DNA of 64,000 nucleotides from assembly GCA_910587735.1 (NCBI GenBank), contig CAJUNT010000008.1:73663-137662 (forward strand). The letters run 5' to 3'. The translations under genes were made by a program, and so were the position numbers. Shown here piece by piece: positions 46,534 to 55,462 of the stretch. Origin of the DNA: an uncultured Clostridia bacterium (GTDB taxonomy: Bacteria; Bacillota; Clostridia; Lachnospirales; Anaerotignaceae). The first letter of the stretch is position 1; the number at the start of each line of letters is the position of its first letter. Under the pieces are notes generated by a model. That model was not told the origin of the DNA and ran no database searches. It saw only the letters and a program-made list of their open reading frames with translations.

Positions 46534-47430
46534 ATGTCAAAATGTTTTATACAAGCAGAACATGATATATTAAATCTTTTCCAAAGAGATACACATTTCA
46601 CATATCAAAATATGGACTATACTGTAATAGCATCTGGTAAACCTTATTGCAATAAAGGTGAACCTAAAACAGATATTTATATACTTGCTATATCAAATTA
46701 TGGTATGGTAAAAGAGTTTAAAATATCATTTAAAAAACAAAATGCAGATTTTTTAGAAAATAAAATCAATGAACAAAGAGCAAAACAAATTTTCGGAGAA
46801 GATTGGCAATATATTATTTCTAATGCAACATATTCATTAAAAAATGAGTTTTTAAACAGACACGTTATTTATAAAACAAAATGCGGTAAAACAGATGCTG
46901 GAGCAATTACACTAGGATGGAAATTTGAATTATTGAATAAATTAAGTGGACAGTTAAGCGGTAATATGATGCTTTCTGAAAAACAGGTAATCGATGTTTA
47001 TGCAGGTACAAATATTAGCGATGAAAAACGCCATGCCTATGTTCATGGAAAAATCATTCAAAATAGCGGTATTGCAAATTTTATGCTTTTTGAAAAACAG
47101 TCTATTTCTTCCGCTCAATGTGCTATTAATGCATTAGTAAGTATTAAAAATTATGTTACACAGCACCCTCACATTTATTTTGCGTGTAAGGCATTGAATT
47201 ACAGAAGTTTTATATCAAAATATGATGGTAACAGACCTCTTGCTGTTTTTGTACATTGGTATTTAAAAAATGGAAAAATAGCGTATCACATTTGTTTTGA
47301 CAATCCTCTTATGGTGGGAGGAGATAAAGCATATTATCATTTAAAACATGCTCTTGATACATTACATATTAAAAATACAGATGATTTTCATGCTAATAAT
47401 GTTTCAGAATATGTTAAAATATATCAGTAA
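46534..47430 (+). CDS. Type II restriction endonuclease (HaeIII-like)
   Basis: 298 residues from the ATG at 46534, with CAGGAGTGAT upstream; a longer start at 46474 would lie over the promoter. The likely PD-(D/E)xK core is KTDIYI followed by EFKISFKKQNADFLENK. It sits convergent to a cytosine methyltransferase that is very like M.HaeIII, and the length and motif spacing fit a HaeIII-type enzyme, which cuts GGCC. No control protein gene is seen. The assignment rests on context and motif, not on an alignment. Confidence 0.75.
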   Translation: MSKCFIQAEHDILNLFQRDTHFTYQNMDYTVIASGKPYCNKGEPKTDIYILAISNYGMVKEFKISFKKQNADFLENKINEQRAKQIFGEDWQYIISNATYSLKNEFLNRHVIYKTKCGKTDAGAITLGWKFELLNKLSGQLSGNMMLSEKQVIDVYAGTNISDEKRHAYVHGKIIQNSGIANFMLFEKQSISSAQCAINALVSIKNYVTQHPHIYFACKALNYRSFISKYDGNRPLAVFVHWYLKNGKIAYHICFDNPLMVGGDKAYYHLKHALDTLHIKNTDDFHANNVSEYVKIYQ

Positions 47431-47437
47431 TATTTAT

Positions 47438-47476
47438 ATTTAAAACAAGGAAATGATTGTTTTCCTTGTTTTAAAT
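47438..47476. terminator. Bidirectional terminator between restriction and methyltransferase genes
   Basis: ATTTAAAACAAGGAAA pairs perfectly with TTTCCTTGTTTTAAAT with a seven-base loop. It overlaps the methyltransferase stop codon. Confidence 0.85.
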
Positions 47477-48463
47477 ATTCAGTGTATTTTTAATTGCCTC
47501 TGCAATTTCATACGACAATGACACAGGTACAGCATTACCAATCATTTTGTATGCATCATTCACATTTGTATAAATAAATTCAAATGTATCTGGAAATCCT
47601 TGTATTCTTGCGATTTCTCTTACTGTCATTCTTCTATATAATTGTTCTTTTCCTTTTACAAATTGATATTTGTCTTTTCCTATTTTTATCATTTTAGGTG
47701 CTTGGGGGTGAAGCTGGCATTGTCTTCCCGATGCCTGCACAGTGTATGCTTGCTCTTCCCAACTTTTTACACGGTTTCTACTCATAAATATAGGAGAATA
47801 ATTTCCTGTAAAATATTCATTATTATTTACAGCATTGATATTATGTTTATTTTTATTTGATGCGGGTACTGCTGAATATTGTAAATCCCATATAATATCT
47901 TTCAACGCTACTTTTTTATTATCATCTGTTGTAGAACCTTCAGGAAAATGAAATAAAATATCTAAATCTTTTCGGAATCCTATATAAAATACTCTTTTTC
48001 TTTCTTGTGCTGTGCCATAATCTTTTGCATTTACCATTGTAACAGATACATTATAACCACTTTTTTCAAAAAGTGAAATGATATTTTTTACTGCTTCTGT
48101 ATGTCTGTTTGAAAGCATACCACTTACATTTTCTGCAAGAAAAAATTTAGGTTGCTTTTGTTTTAATATTCTAATATATTCATAAAACAGTTTTCCCCTG
48201 TCATCATCAATTCCCCTTAATTTTCCTGCCTCTGACCAAGATTGGCAAGGAGGTCCTCCAATTATGCCATCTATATTATTCGGAAATTGATTTTTATTTA
48301 TATTTCTGATGTCTCCTTTTATCAGTATTGTTTTGGTATGGTTTTTTTCATAAGTATCCCATATTGTTTTATCTATTTCATTTGCTGTTGCTATGTAAAA
48401 TCCTGCTTTCTCAAATCCTAAATCTAATCCTCCACAGCCACTAAAAAGACTAATAATATTCAT
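47471..48463 (-). CDS. DNA (cytosine-5) methyltransferase, HaeIII-like
   Basis: 330 residues. All m5C motifs are present: I (SLFSGCGGLDLGFEKAGF), IV with catalytic Cys (GGPPCQSWSEAG), VI (LAENVSGM), VIII (AQERKRVFYIGF), IX/X (MTVREIARIQGFP, MIGNAVPVSL). The target-recognition region (FMSRNRVKSWEEQAYTVQAS, GRQCQLHPQAP) matches what I recall of M.HaeIII closely, so the inner C of GGCC is the predicted target. It protects host DNA from the convergent endonuclease. Confidence 0.93.
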   Translation of the reverse strand: MNIISLFSGCGGLDLGFEKAGFYIATANEIDKTIWDTYEKNHTKTILIKGDIRNINKNQFPNNIDGIIGGPPCQSWSEAGKLRGIDDDRGKLFYEYIRILKQKQPKFFLAENVSGMLSNRHTEAVKNIISLFEKSGYNVSVTMVNAKDYGTAQERKRVFYIGFRKDLDILFHFPEGSTTDDNKKVALKDIIWDLQYSAVPASNKNKHNINAVNNNEYFTGNYSPIFMSRNRVKSWEEQAYTVQASGRQCQLHPQAPKMIKIGKDKYQFVKGKEQLYRRMTVREIARIQGFPDTFEFIYTNVNDAYKMIGNAVPVSLSYEIAEAIKNTLNI

Positions 48464-48494
48464 ACTTTCCTCCCTATTGCATTGATATGATTAA

Positions 48495-48522
48495 AAAAGG
48501 AACTTTTTGAAAAGTTCCTTTT
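48495..48522 (-). terminator. Terminator after the Rpn-like small gene
   Basis: AAAAGGAACTTT / AAAGTTCCTTTT stem with a TTGA loop, followed on the minus strand by AATCATATC; it is A/T balanced and may work in either direction. Confidence 0.6.
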
Positions 48523-48549
48523 ACAGTATGATATGTGTATTGTTTGATA

Positions 48550-48807
48550 TTACAAATTTACTGGCATGATATTTACACCTGATTTTTTTCGCAATTCATA
48601 CTCTGCTATGATTCTATCTGTATCACTTATAGGTAAATCAACAATACTAGATATTTCTCTTGTGTCATAGCCTTTATTATACATTGCTATCAGTATTTCT
48701 ATTTTTTGGTTTTTTGCGCCAGTTTTTACACCATCATGAAAACTTTTCTCTTTGTCTATTTTGGATTTTAAATCTATTACTCTATTTAAAAATACATCAT
48801 CTATCAT
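48550..48807 (-). CDS. Small Rpn-family-like protein (C-terminal type)
   Basis: 85 residues. It resembles the helical C-terminal tail of Rpn-family putative nucleases (KNQKIEILIAMYNKGYDTREISSIVDLPISDTDR), without the nuclease domain. A ribosome site AAAGGAGTC and ATG are present, so it may be expressed as a small protein; short internal products of rpn genes are known to act as inhibitors, but here no full-length parent gene is next to it. It may be a remnant. Confidence 0.5.
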   Translation of the reverse strand: MIDDVFLNRVIDLKSKIDKEKSFHDGVKTGAKNQKIEILIAMYNKGYDTREISSIVDLPISDTDRIIAEYELRKKSGVNIMPVNL

Positions 48808-49174
48808 AACAATATGACTCCTTTATATTTTATTATAATTATTTTTTATGATTATAATATGATATGATTACTGTATTGATATCATAAAATAAAAAATGTG
48901 TTCTACAATAATAAAAACTCTTTTTGAATGTCAGTATTTTTGATGCATATCATTATTTTCCAAATTTTATAACATAGTAACTCGTTACAACAAAGAAGTC
49001 AATAACTTTTTTAATAGATTTTATTACAATTTTCATACAAAATATTGCATTATGATAACCATAGCTATCATAATGATAACTCTCATACAAAACAGTATGA
49101 AATACAGTATACCAGTTATGCAAATAAATAGCAAGTCATATGATTATTAAAAATTTCAATGTAACGTTTTATAT
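48808..49174. other. Gene-free stretch with a palindrome
   Basis: AT-rich spacer of about 370 bases between the Rpn-like gene and the chemotaxis receptor terminator. It contains one palindrome, ATTATGATA / TATCATAAT (49049-49074). No gene is supported. Confidence 0.4.
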
Positions 49175-49212
49175 AAAAAGACACATCTTATTTACAGATG
49201 TGTCTTTTTTAT
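49175..49212 (-). terminator. Terminator after the chemotaxis receptor gene
   Basis: AAAAAGACACATC and GATGTGTCTTTTTT form a perfect stem around an eight-base loop with T runs on both sides. Confidence 0.9.
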
Positions 49213-49221
49213 TCCTTTATT

Positions 49222-50958
49222 TTATATTTCTTTAATTTTAAACTGTTTTACCAAGTTCATTAAAAATTGTGCCTGGCTTGATAATTCTTCACTCGCTGCT
49301 GCACTTTGTTCAGAAGTAGCGGAATTAGTATGTACAACACTAGAAATTTGGTCAATTCCTAATGTTACTTGTGCAATCGCTCCTGCCTGTTCCTGAGATG
49401 CAGTTGAAATATCTTGAACCAATTTCGCTGCCTCCTCAGAAGAAAGTACAATATGCTCTAAAGATTTCGCAGTTTGATTGGCGATATTTGTACCTTCCTG
49501 CACAGACTGTACAGTTGCCTCAATGAGTGATGCTGTATTTTTAGATGCCTCTGCGGATTTGCTTGCTAAATTACGTACCTCATCAGCTACAACAGCAAAA
49601 CCTTTGCCTGCTGTACCTGCGCGTGCTGCCTCAACTGCTGCATTCAGTGCAAGTATATTTGTTTGGAAAGCAATATCTTCAATGGTTTTAATAATTTTAC
49701 TAATTTCAGAAGAAGAATCATTAATCTGATTCATAGCAGTAATCATTTGCTCCATTTGTCTTTTGCCTGTTTCTAATTCTGTTGCACTAGTCATTGCTTT
49801 ATCACTTGTCTGTTTTGCATTTTCTGCATTGTTTGCTACATGATTGTGTATATCATTTATAGTAGATGCTAATTCTTCTACAGAAGATGCCTGTTCTGTT
49901 GTTCCTTGAGCAAGTGCCTGCGCTCCGATTGCAACCTGTTCTGAACCGCTTGCTACTTCTTCAGCACTTACATTTAATTTTCTAAAAGTATCGTTCAACT
50001 TATCAATAGTATGTTGGAATGATTGTTTAATAGGAGCAAAATCTCCTACATATTCCATTTCTATATCAAATCTAAGATTTCCCTTGTCAAGTTCTGATAA
50101 TGATTTAGAAATATCTCCAATATAATCACGCCATGTCTGTACCGTTTTTGCTAATGCACGTGTTAAATCTCCAATTTCATCTTCTGCTTTAAATTCCTCT
50201 ACTTCATCACTAAGATTTCCTTGACTAAGTTCAATCAAACGCTTTGATGCTGCTTGAATAGGGTCTGACATTTTTTTTGCAATGATAGAAGTTACTATAA
50301 TACCAATTACAAAAATAATCAAACCAGCCAAACACGTAATTAATATGGCAACAAAACAAGATTGATTTGCCTCATCAAGTTCTCCTTGTATAATAGGCAA
50401 CATATCTTCTTCATAATTACCAGTACCAATATACCAGCCATAAGGCTCAAATTTTTTAACAAAACCTCTTTTTGCCTTTGCTTCTGATTCTCCAGATTTC
50501 GCAAAATAAAAATCTATAAAATCTCCATTTGGTTTATCTCCAGCAGCAATAGTATCTCTTACAAAATAATTCCCTTTTTCATCTTGTGTATTATAACGGT
50601 TTGTACCTTCCACATCTGGATTGATATGTACTGCATTTGTACCGTCTGCCATGTCTGCCCAAAAATATCCAGTTCCATTATTGTATCGAGTATCACGGAC
50701 AATTTGCTTTGAATGTTCCATTGCTTCTTGCTCTGTAATTTCACCGCCTTGATATTTATCGTATTCTGCTTGTAATACCCCAATCATACACTCCACTTGG
50801 CTCTGAATAATTTGGTCTAGCTTTTCCTTTTCGGCTTCAATGTTTTTGTCATATGCTCTTTGTAAAGACAAATATGACAGAGATGAAATCAATAATACAG
50901 CCACAAATATAAGAATACCCATGCTTAAAATCAATTTCCCTCTCAGCTTTAGTTTCAT
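49222..50958 (-). CDS. Methyl-accepting chemotaxis protein with Cache sensor
   Basis: 578 residues. Transmembrane helices at about 9-30 and 194-220 flank a single Cache domain (GTGYFWADMADGTNAVHINP, EPYGWYIGTGNYEEDM) that often binds small organic acids. HAMP (SDPIQAASKRLIELSQGNL) and the signalling domain follow, with the conserved hairpin tip IEDIAFQTNILALNAAVEAA and RAGTAGKGFAVVADEVRNLA. It reports ligand binding to the CheA kinase. Alone in its unit; no che genes nearby. Confidence 0.94.
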   Translation of the reverse strand: MKLKLRGKLILSMGILIFVAVLLISSLSYLSLQRAYDKNIEAEKEKLDQIIQSQVECMIGVLQAEYDKYQGGEITEQEAMEHSKQIVRDTRYNNGTGYFWADMADGTNAVHINPDVEGTNRYNTQDEKGNYFVRDTIAAGDKPNGDFIDFYFAKSGESEAKAKRGFVKKFEPYGWYIGTGNYEEDMLPIIQGELDEANQSCFVAILITCLAGLIIFVIGIIVTSIIAKKMSDPIQAASKRLIELSQGNLSDEVEEFKAEDEIGDLTRALAKTVQTWRDYIGDISKSLSELDKGNLRFDIEMEYVGDFAPIKQSFQHTIDKLNDTFRKLNVSAEEVASGSEQVAIGAQALAQGTTEQASSVEELASTINDIHNHVANNAENAKQTSDKAMTSATELETGKRQMEQMITAMNQINDSSSEISKIIKTIEDIAFQTNILALNAAVEAARAGTAGKGFAVVADEVRNLASKSAEASKNTASLIEATVQSVQEGTNIANQTAKSLEHIVLSSEEAAKLVQDISTASQEQAGAIAQVTLGIDQISSVVHTNSATSEQSAAASEELSSQAQFLMNLVKQFKIKEI

Positions 50959-51340
50959 TATAAAAGACTCCTCTCAAACATAAATATAATTTTTATTATT
51001 TTTCAACAAAATTAGCCGAAAAATATTTACTATTTTTATTATAATAGATAATACTTAAAAAGTCTATGATACATTGTTATTTTTTTGTTATATTTCGTCG
51101 TTTTTATTTATATTATATATACTTTATATATACTTGTTATAAATACTACTATTAAAACCATTATTTGAAATATATACAATTTTATAGTATGATATTTATA
51201 TTATTTGTATCAAAAGGTATGTTATAAATATGGTGAAAATTTTTGATATGGATACTGAAACTTTTACAAAACAATATGTAAAAATATAATGCTAAATCGC
51301 TAAAAATTATATTAATTTATACAATAAAGGAGCATGATTT
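50959..51340. other. Gene-poor spacer between divergent genes
   Basis: About 380 bases of very AT-rich DNA. A 19-codon frame (51230-51289, MVKIFDMDTETFTKQYVKI) has AAAGG nearby but is too short to support alone. No promoter with both good boxes stands out. Confidence 0.4.
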
Positions 51341-51559
51341 ATGAATCAATATGTATACGTATTGCAACACAGCTATGAACTAGAAAATGGATATGATGAA
51401 ACAAAATTTTTAGGAGTATTTTCAAGTTATAAAAAAGCAGAAACAGCTATCTCAGAATATAAAAAATTGCCTGGATTTTGTAAGTATCCTAATGATTTTT
51501 ATATTGATAAATATGAAATAGATAAAAAATGTTGGGTAGAAGGATTCATAACAATATAA
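51341..51559 (+). CDS. Small protein, DUF7336-like
   Basis: 72 residues: MNQYVYVLQHSYELENGYDE, FLGVFSSYKKAETAISEYKK, LPGFCKYPNDFYIDKYEIDK, ending WVEGFITI. This pattern (VYVLQHSY, FLGVYSS, LPGF, FxIDxYEID, WxEGF) is a small conserved family of unknown function seen in many bacteria. AAAGGAG precedes the ATG, and a terminator follows directly, so it is a stand-alone gene. Confidence 0.75.
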   Translation: MNQYVYVLQHSYELENGYDETKFLGVFSSYKKAETAISEYKKLPGFCKYPNDFYIDKYEIDKKCWVEGFITI

Positions 51560-51581
51560 AAATATTGTACATATTTAAAAA

Positions 51582-51616
51582 AGTTTGCAGATATATATGA
51601 TATCTACAAACTTTTT
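51582..51616. terminator. Terminator between the DUF7336-like gene and the carboxypeptidase
   Basis: AGTTTGCAGATA (51582-51593) pairs with TATCTACAAACT (51600-51611) with one mismatch; CTTTTTATT follows on the plus strand. Confidence 0.75.
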
Positions 51617-51617
51617 A

Positions 51618-53129
51618 TTATCTTCTTCTTATACGTGGATTTTTATATTTTCTACTACGGTAATGTCTTTTCGCTTTACTAGACTGAAATGTATATTTTG
51701 AACGTCTTTTATTTCTACGACTTTTCATTGCTACTATCATAGCAATAATAAATGCAACTCCAGCAATGATACCTACTGAGCTTGCAATTCCTTTCACAGT
51801 AAATAAATTTTCTTTTAAATTTTTAAAAAAGTATTGTACACTATTTAATATTGTTCTTTTTTCCACTTCTGTCGCTGCATAAATATTAACTTCTTTTATT
51901 ACATCATTGCCTAATTTATACGTCACTTTTCCTATTTCAGCATCTTTTGATATTGGTGCTTTTAATTGTGTTTTTTGTTGTTCGTCTTTTTGTTCTGTTA
52001 TCAAATCACTTTTATATTCCACTGCTTTCTCTACTTTTTCAGCATCTTCTTTTCGCATGTACTCACTAATATCTTCTTTTACAATAACATCTAATACATC
52101 GCCTAACAGCCTATTGTGTCTTGATAATGCTACTGTATCTACAACATCTCCTGATTTCTGCAAATCTACCATACCAAATTCATTAAAACCATATTCAAAT
52201 AAAGCTGTTGTATCTACCCAACGTGCAGGGTCTTCCGCATTAAATACAACTGCTATCAATGTAATATCATCCTTCTGTGCTGCCGCTGCAAGACAATCCC
52301 CCGCCTCATCTGTAAAACCTGTTTTCAATCCAATGGCATTCTCATATTGATATTCATTATCTGTAATCAATAAATTGTGGCTTGTCCAATTATATTTTTT
52401 TATTTTTAATGCAGTGCTTTGTTCTAATGTATTTTCTGCACCATTACCTGCATATTCTTTTTCTTTTGAAATTTCTGATATCGTTTCATTTTTTAACGCT
52501 TCCTGAGAAATTAAAAACATATCATATGCTGTTGTATAGTGGTTCTCGTCATGATAACCATGAGCATTGGCAAAATGAGAATTTGTTGCACCTAATTCTT
52601 TTGCTTTTTTATTCATTAAATCTGTAAATACAGTAATACATTCATCAGTAGTAAGTTCTGTATTATTTTCTACTTTCTGAGCCACAGCAACTGCTAATAC
52701 ATTTGCAGAATCGTTACCAGAAGGAAGTAACAAACCTCTTATTAAATTTTTAACAGTAAGCGTTTCGCCTTTTGTATGCCCTGCTTTACTGGAATCCCAA
52801 GGAATATCATTTACTTCATTACCTGTTGTTATCAATGCTTCAGGACTAAAATAATCTAATACCACTAATGATGTTAATAATTTTGTCATGCTTGCAGGAT
52901 ACATTTTTTTATCCATATCTTTTTGATAAATAATTTTTCCTGTAGATGCCTCTCCTAATATTGCCGTTTCTGCTGTTAATTCTGGAACTCCTGTATTGTC
53001 ATCAGTTAATGTATCTATTTTTATAGATTCATCTGATGGTGCTGGTTCTGCAAAAGCAATATTTTGAAATGCTATGCACAGCACAAACAAAACAGCTATT
53101 ATTTTATTTAATTTTTTCAATTTTTTCAT
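51618..53129 (-). CDS. D-alanyl-D-alanine carboxypeptidase with C-terminal membrane anchor
   Basis: 503 residues with signal peptide (IIAVLFVLCIAFQNIAFA). S11 motifs: SxxK in PASMTKLLT, SGN in LPSGNDSANVL, KTG in GLKTGFTDEAG. After the PBP5-like C-domain (about 390-430) a transmembrane helix (SSVGIIAGVAFIIAMIVAM, about 450-470) ends in an unusually basic cytoplasmic tail with some twenty Arg/Lys (KSRRNKRRSK to RRR). It trims D-Ala from peptidoglycan outside the membrane. This is the second such enzyme in the window, and unlike the first it is anchored by a helix, not an amphipathic end. Confidence 0.92.
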   Translation of the reverse strand: MKKLKKLNKIIAVLFVLCIAFQNIAFAEPAPSDESIKIDTLTDDNTGVPELTAETAILGEASTGKIIYQKDMDKKMYPASMTKLLTSLVVLDYFSPEALITTGNEVNDIPWDSSKAGHTKGETLTVKNLIRGLLLPSGNDSANVLAVAVAQKVENNTELTTDECITVFTDLMNKKAKELGATNSHFANAHGYHDENHYTTAYDMFLISQEALKNETISEISKEKEYAGNGAENTLEQSTALKIKKYNWTSHNLLITDNEYQYENAIGLKTGFTDEAGDCLAAAAQKDDITLIAVVFNAEDPARWVDTTALFEYGFNEFGMVDLQKSGDVVDTVALSRHNRLLGDVLDVIVKEDISEYMRKEDAEKVEKAVEYKSDLITEQKDEQQKTQLKAPISKDAEIGKVTYKLGNDVIKEVNIYAATEVEKRTILNSVQYFFKNLKENLFTVKGIASSVGIIAGVAFIIAMIVAMKSRRNKRRSKYTFQSSKAKRHYRSRKYKNPRIRRR

Positions 53130-53207
53130 GAAAATTGAATCCCTCCCATTTATATTGATAAAAACTATCGTTTTTGATTTTTTATGCTAAAGTTTTTGAT
53201 TTATCAA

Positions 53208-54500
53208 TTATGAAATCTGTATCAAACCCTTATCAACCATTGTTTGTAATCCTATCATAACACCAATTTTACCATGATGCCAAGACAATCCTCCCTGCAT
53301 ATAAACATGATAAGGTGGTTTAATTGGTGCGTCCGCACTTAATTCTATTGAAGAACCTTGCACAAATGCCCCTGCTGCCATAATGACAGGACAGTCATAT
53401 CCTGGCATATCCCAAGGCTCTGGAGAAACATAACTATCTACTGGAGCACCTTTTTGTATGCCTTGACAAAAAGCAATAACATTTTCAGCCGTGTTCATTT
53501 GTATTAACTGCACAATATCTGCTCTCTTTTCATTCGATTTTGGCAATACTGCAAAACCAATATCTTCAAACAATTTTGAAGCAAACATTGCTGTTTTGAT
53601 ACTTCCATTTACTACTTGAGGCGCCATAAAAAGTCCCTGCACAAATGAAGGTGTCACACCTAATGTTGCTCCTACTTCTTTTCCTAATCCTGGTGCAGTT
53701 AATCTATATGCTGCATTTTCAACAAATTCTTCTTTTCCTACAATATATCCTCCAATGGGTGCAAGTCCGCCTCCTGGATTTTTAATTAAAGAACCTACAA
53801 CTAAATCTGCTCCTACTTCTGATGGCTCTTGTATTTCTACAAACTCACCATAACAATTATCTACCATACATATTATATTTTTATTGATAGATTTAATAAA
53901 TGAAATCAATTCTTTTATTTGTGAAACGGAAAAAGAAACTCTCCACTGATATCCTTTTGAACGCTGTATTGTTACCAATTTTGTTTTATTGTTTATTGCT
54001 TTTTCTATACCGTCAAAATCAAATTTATCACCTGGTAATAAATCCACTTGTTGGTATGTAATGCCGTATTCACTTAAACTACCCTTTTCTTTACGAATAC
54101 CGATTACCCCTTGTAATGTGTCATAAGGTATCCCTACTGGTGAAAGTAACTCATCTCCTGGTCTTAAATTACCTGCTAATGCAACAGTTAATGCGTGTGT
54201 ACCTGAAATTAACTGAGGACGTACTAATCCTGATTCTGTTTGAAATACATCAGCATATATATTTTCTAATACATCTCTACCTAAATCATTATAGCCATAT
54301 CCTGTTGTTGCTGCAAAATGAATATCACTTAATTTATTTTTCTGCATAGCAGAAAGTACTTTTAATTGATTATATTCTGTAATTTCATCTACACTTTGAA
54401 ACTGCTTTTTTAATTCACATTCTTTTTGTATACAATATTGTAATACTTTTTCGCTAATGCCAAATTTTGACTGCATCATATCATACAATTCCTGCATCAT
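53208..54500 (-). CDS. Aluminium-resistance/methionine gamma-lyase family PLP protein
   Basis: 430 residues, PLP-dependent fold type I. The pyridoxal lysine is in VVGSLIKNPGGGLAPIGGYIVG; ATTGYGYNDLGRDVLE, SGTHALTVALAGNLRPGDEL and DNCYGEFVEI are family signatures. The Cys/Met-metabolism relative encoded downstream of miaA in many clostridia is annotated as an aluminium-resistance protein; its real substrate is not established. The start overlaps the miaA stop, giving translational coupling. Confidence 0.9.
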   Translation of the reverse strand: MMQELYDMMQSKFGISEKVLQYCIQKECELKKQFQSVDEITEYNQLKVLSAMQKNKLSDIHFAATTGYGYNDLGRDVLENIYADVFQTESGLVRPQLISGTHALTVALAGNLRPGDELLSPVGIPYDTLQGVIGIRKEKGSLSEYGITYQQVDLLPGDKFDFDGIEKAINNKTKLVTIQRSKGYQWRVSFSVSQIKELISFIKSINKNIICMVDNCYGEFVEIQEPSEVGADLVVGSLIKNPGGGLAPIGGYIVGKEEFVENAAYRLTAPGLGKEVGATLGVTPSFVQGLFMAPQVVNGSIKTAMFASKLFEDIGFAVLPKSNEKRADIVQLIQMNTAENVIAFCQGIQKGAPVDSYVSPEPWDMPGYDCPVIMAAGAFVQGSSIELSADAPIKPPYHVYMQGGLSWHHGKIGVMIGLQTMVDKGLIQIS

Positions 54501-55450
54501 TATACTCCTATCATATTGATTTGTTTTAAATAATTTATAATTTCATCTGTCGCTTTTTGTAAATTTTGTTCTGTCATATCTACCCACAAACCATCTGTTT
54601 GTCTTTTAAACCATGTCAGTTGTCTTTTTGCAAAATGTCTTGTATTCTTTTTCAAGTGATATATTGCTTGCTCTAATGATATTTCATTATGAATATAGGG
54701 TATTATCTCCTTATATCCTATTGCTTGCATAGAAACTAATTGCTGTGTATATCCCTTTTTTAAAAGCATTTCCACTTCTTTTAAAAGTCCTCTTTCTATC
54801 ATGTTATCAATTCTTTTTTCAATTCTTTCATATAATTTTTGTCTTTCCATTGTTAACACAATCATTGCTGTGTGATAAGGGGATTGTTTTTGTTTTTGCT
54901 CCGCATTATATTCCGAAAAAAGTTTACCTGTAAAATGATGATATTCCAATGCTCTTACAACACGCTTTACATTATTCGCATGAAGTGTTTGTGCATATAT
55001 AGGGTCTATTTCTTTTAATTTTTGATATAATGCATCTGCACCATATTGCTTTGAAAAAGCATACATATCATTACGAAATGTATTATCTTGTTCTGTTTCC
55101 TCAAAAAATGTATCATATACTAAAGCATTGATATAAAAACCCGTTCCCCCTACTAATATAGGTATTTTTCCCTTATTCCATATTTCATTCATATATTGCT
55201 TTGCTTTTTTTTGAAAAATCATGACATTATATTCTTCATTTGGATTGATTTCATCTATTAAATAATGTTTCACATTTTTCATTTCTTCAATGGTGGGTTT
55301 TGCTGTTCCAATATCCATTTCACGATATACCTGCATAGAATCTGCTGATATAATTTCACCATTGATATTTTGTGCAAGCAAAACACCTACATCTGTTTTA
55401 CCGCACGCTGTAGTACCACCTATTACTATGAAAGGCTTTTTCAATATCAA
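54500..55450 (-). CDS. miaA: tRNA dimethylallyltransferase
   Basis: 316 residues. P-loop GGTTACGKTDVG, the DMAPP/tRNA motif SADSMQVYREMDIGTAKP, LVGGTGFYINALVYDTFF and the C-terminal RQLTWFKRQ. It adds an isopentenyl group to A37 of tRNAs reading UNN codons, making the substrate for MiaB, also in this cluster. Lies 12 bases after mutL. Confidence 0.96.
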   Translation of the reverse strand: MILKKPFIVIGGTTACGKTDVGVLLAQNINGEIISADSMQVYREMDIGTAKPTIEEMKNVKHYLIDEINPNEEYNVMIFQKKAKQYMNEIWNKGKIPILVGGTGFYINALVYDTFFEETEQDNTFRNDMYAFSKQYGADALYQKLKEIDPIYAQTLHANNVKRVVRALEYHHFTGKLFSEYNAEQKQKQSPYHTAMIVLTMERQKLYERIEKRIDNMIERGLLKEVEMLLKKGYTQQLVSMQAIGYKEIIPYIHNEISLEQAIYHLKKNTRHFAKRQLTWFKRQTDGLWVDMTEQNLQKATDEIINYLKQINMIGV

Positions 55451-55462
55451 AACCTCTTTTCT

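Noticed and set aside
51230..51289. Small ORF MVKIFDMDTETFTKQYVKI before the DUF7336-like gene
   Set aside because: Too short, weak ribosome site and no recognisable pattern; kept only as a note.
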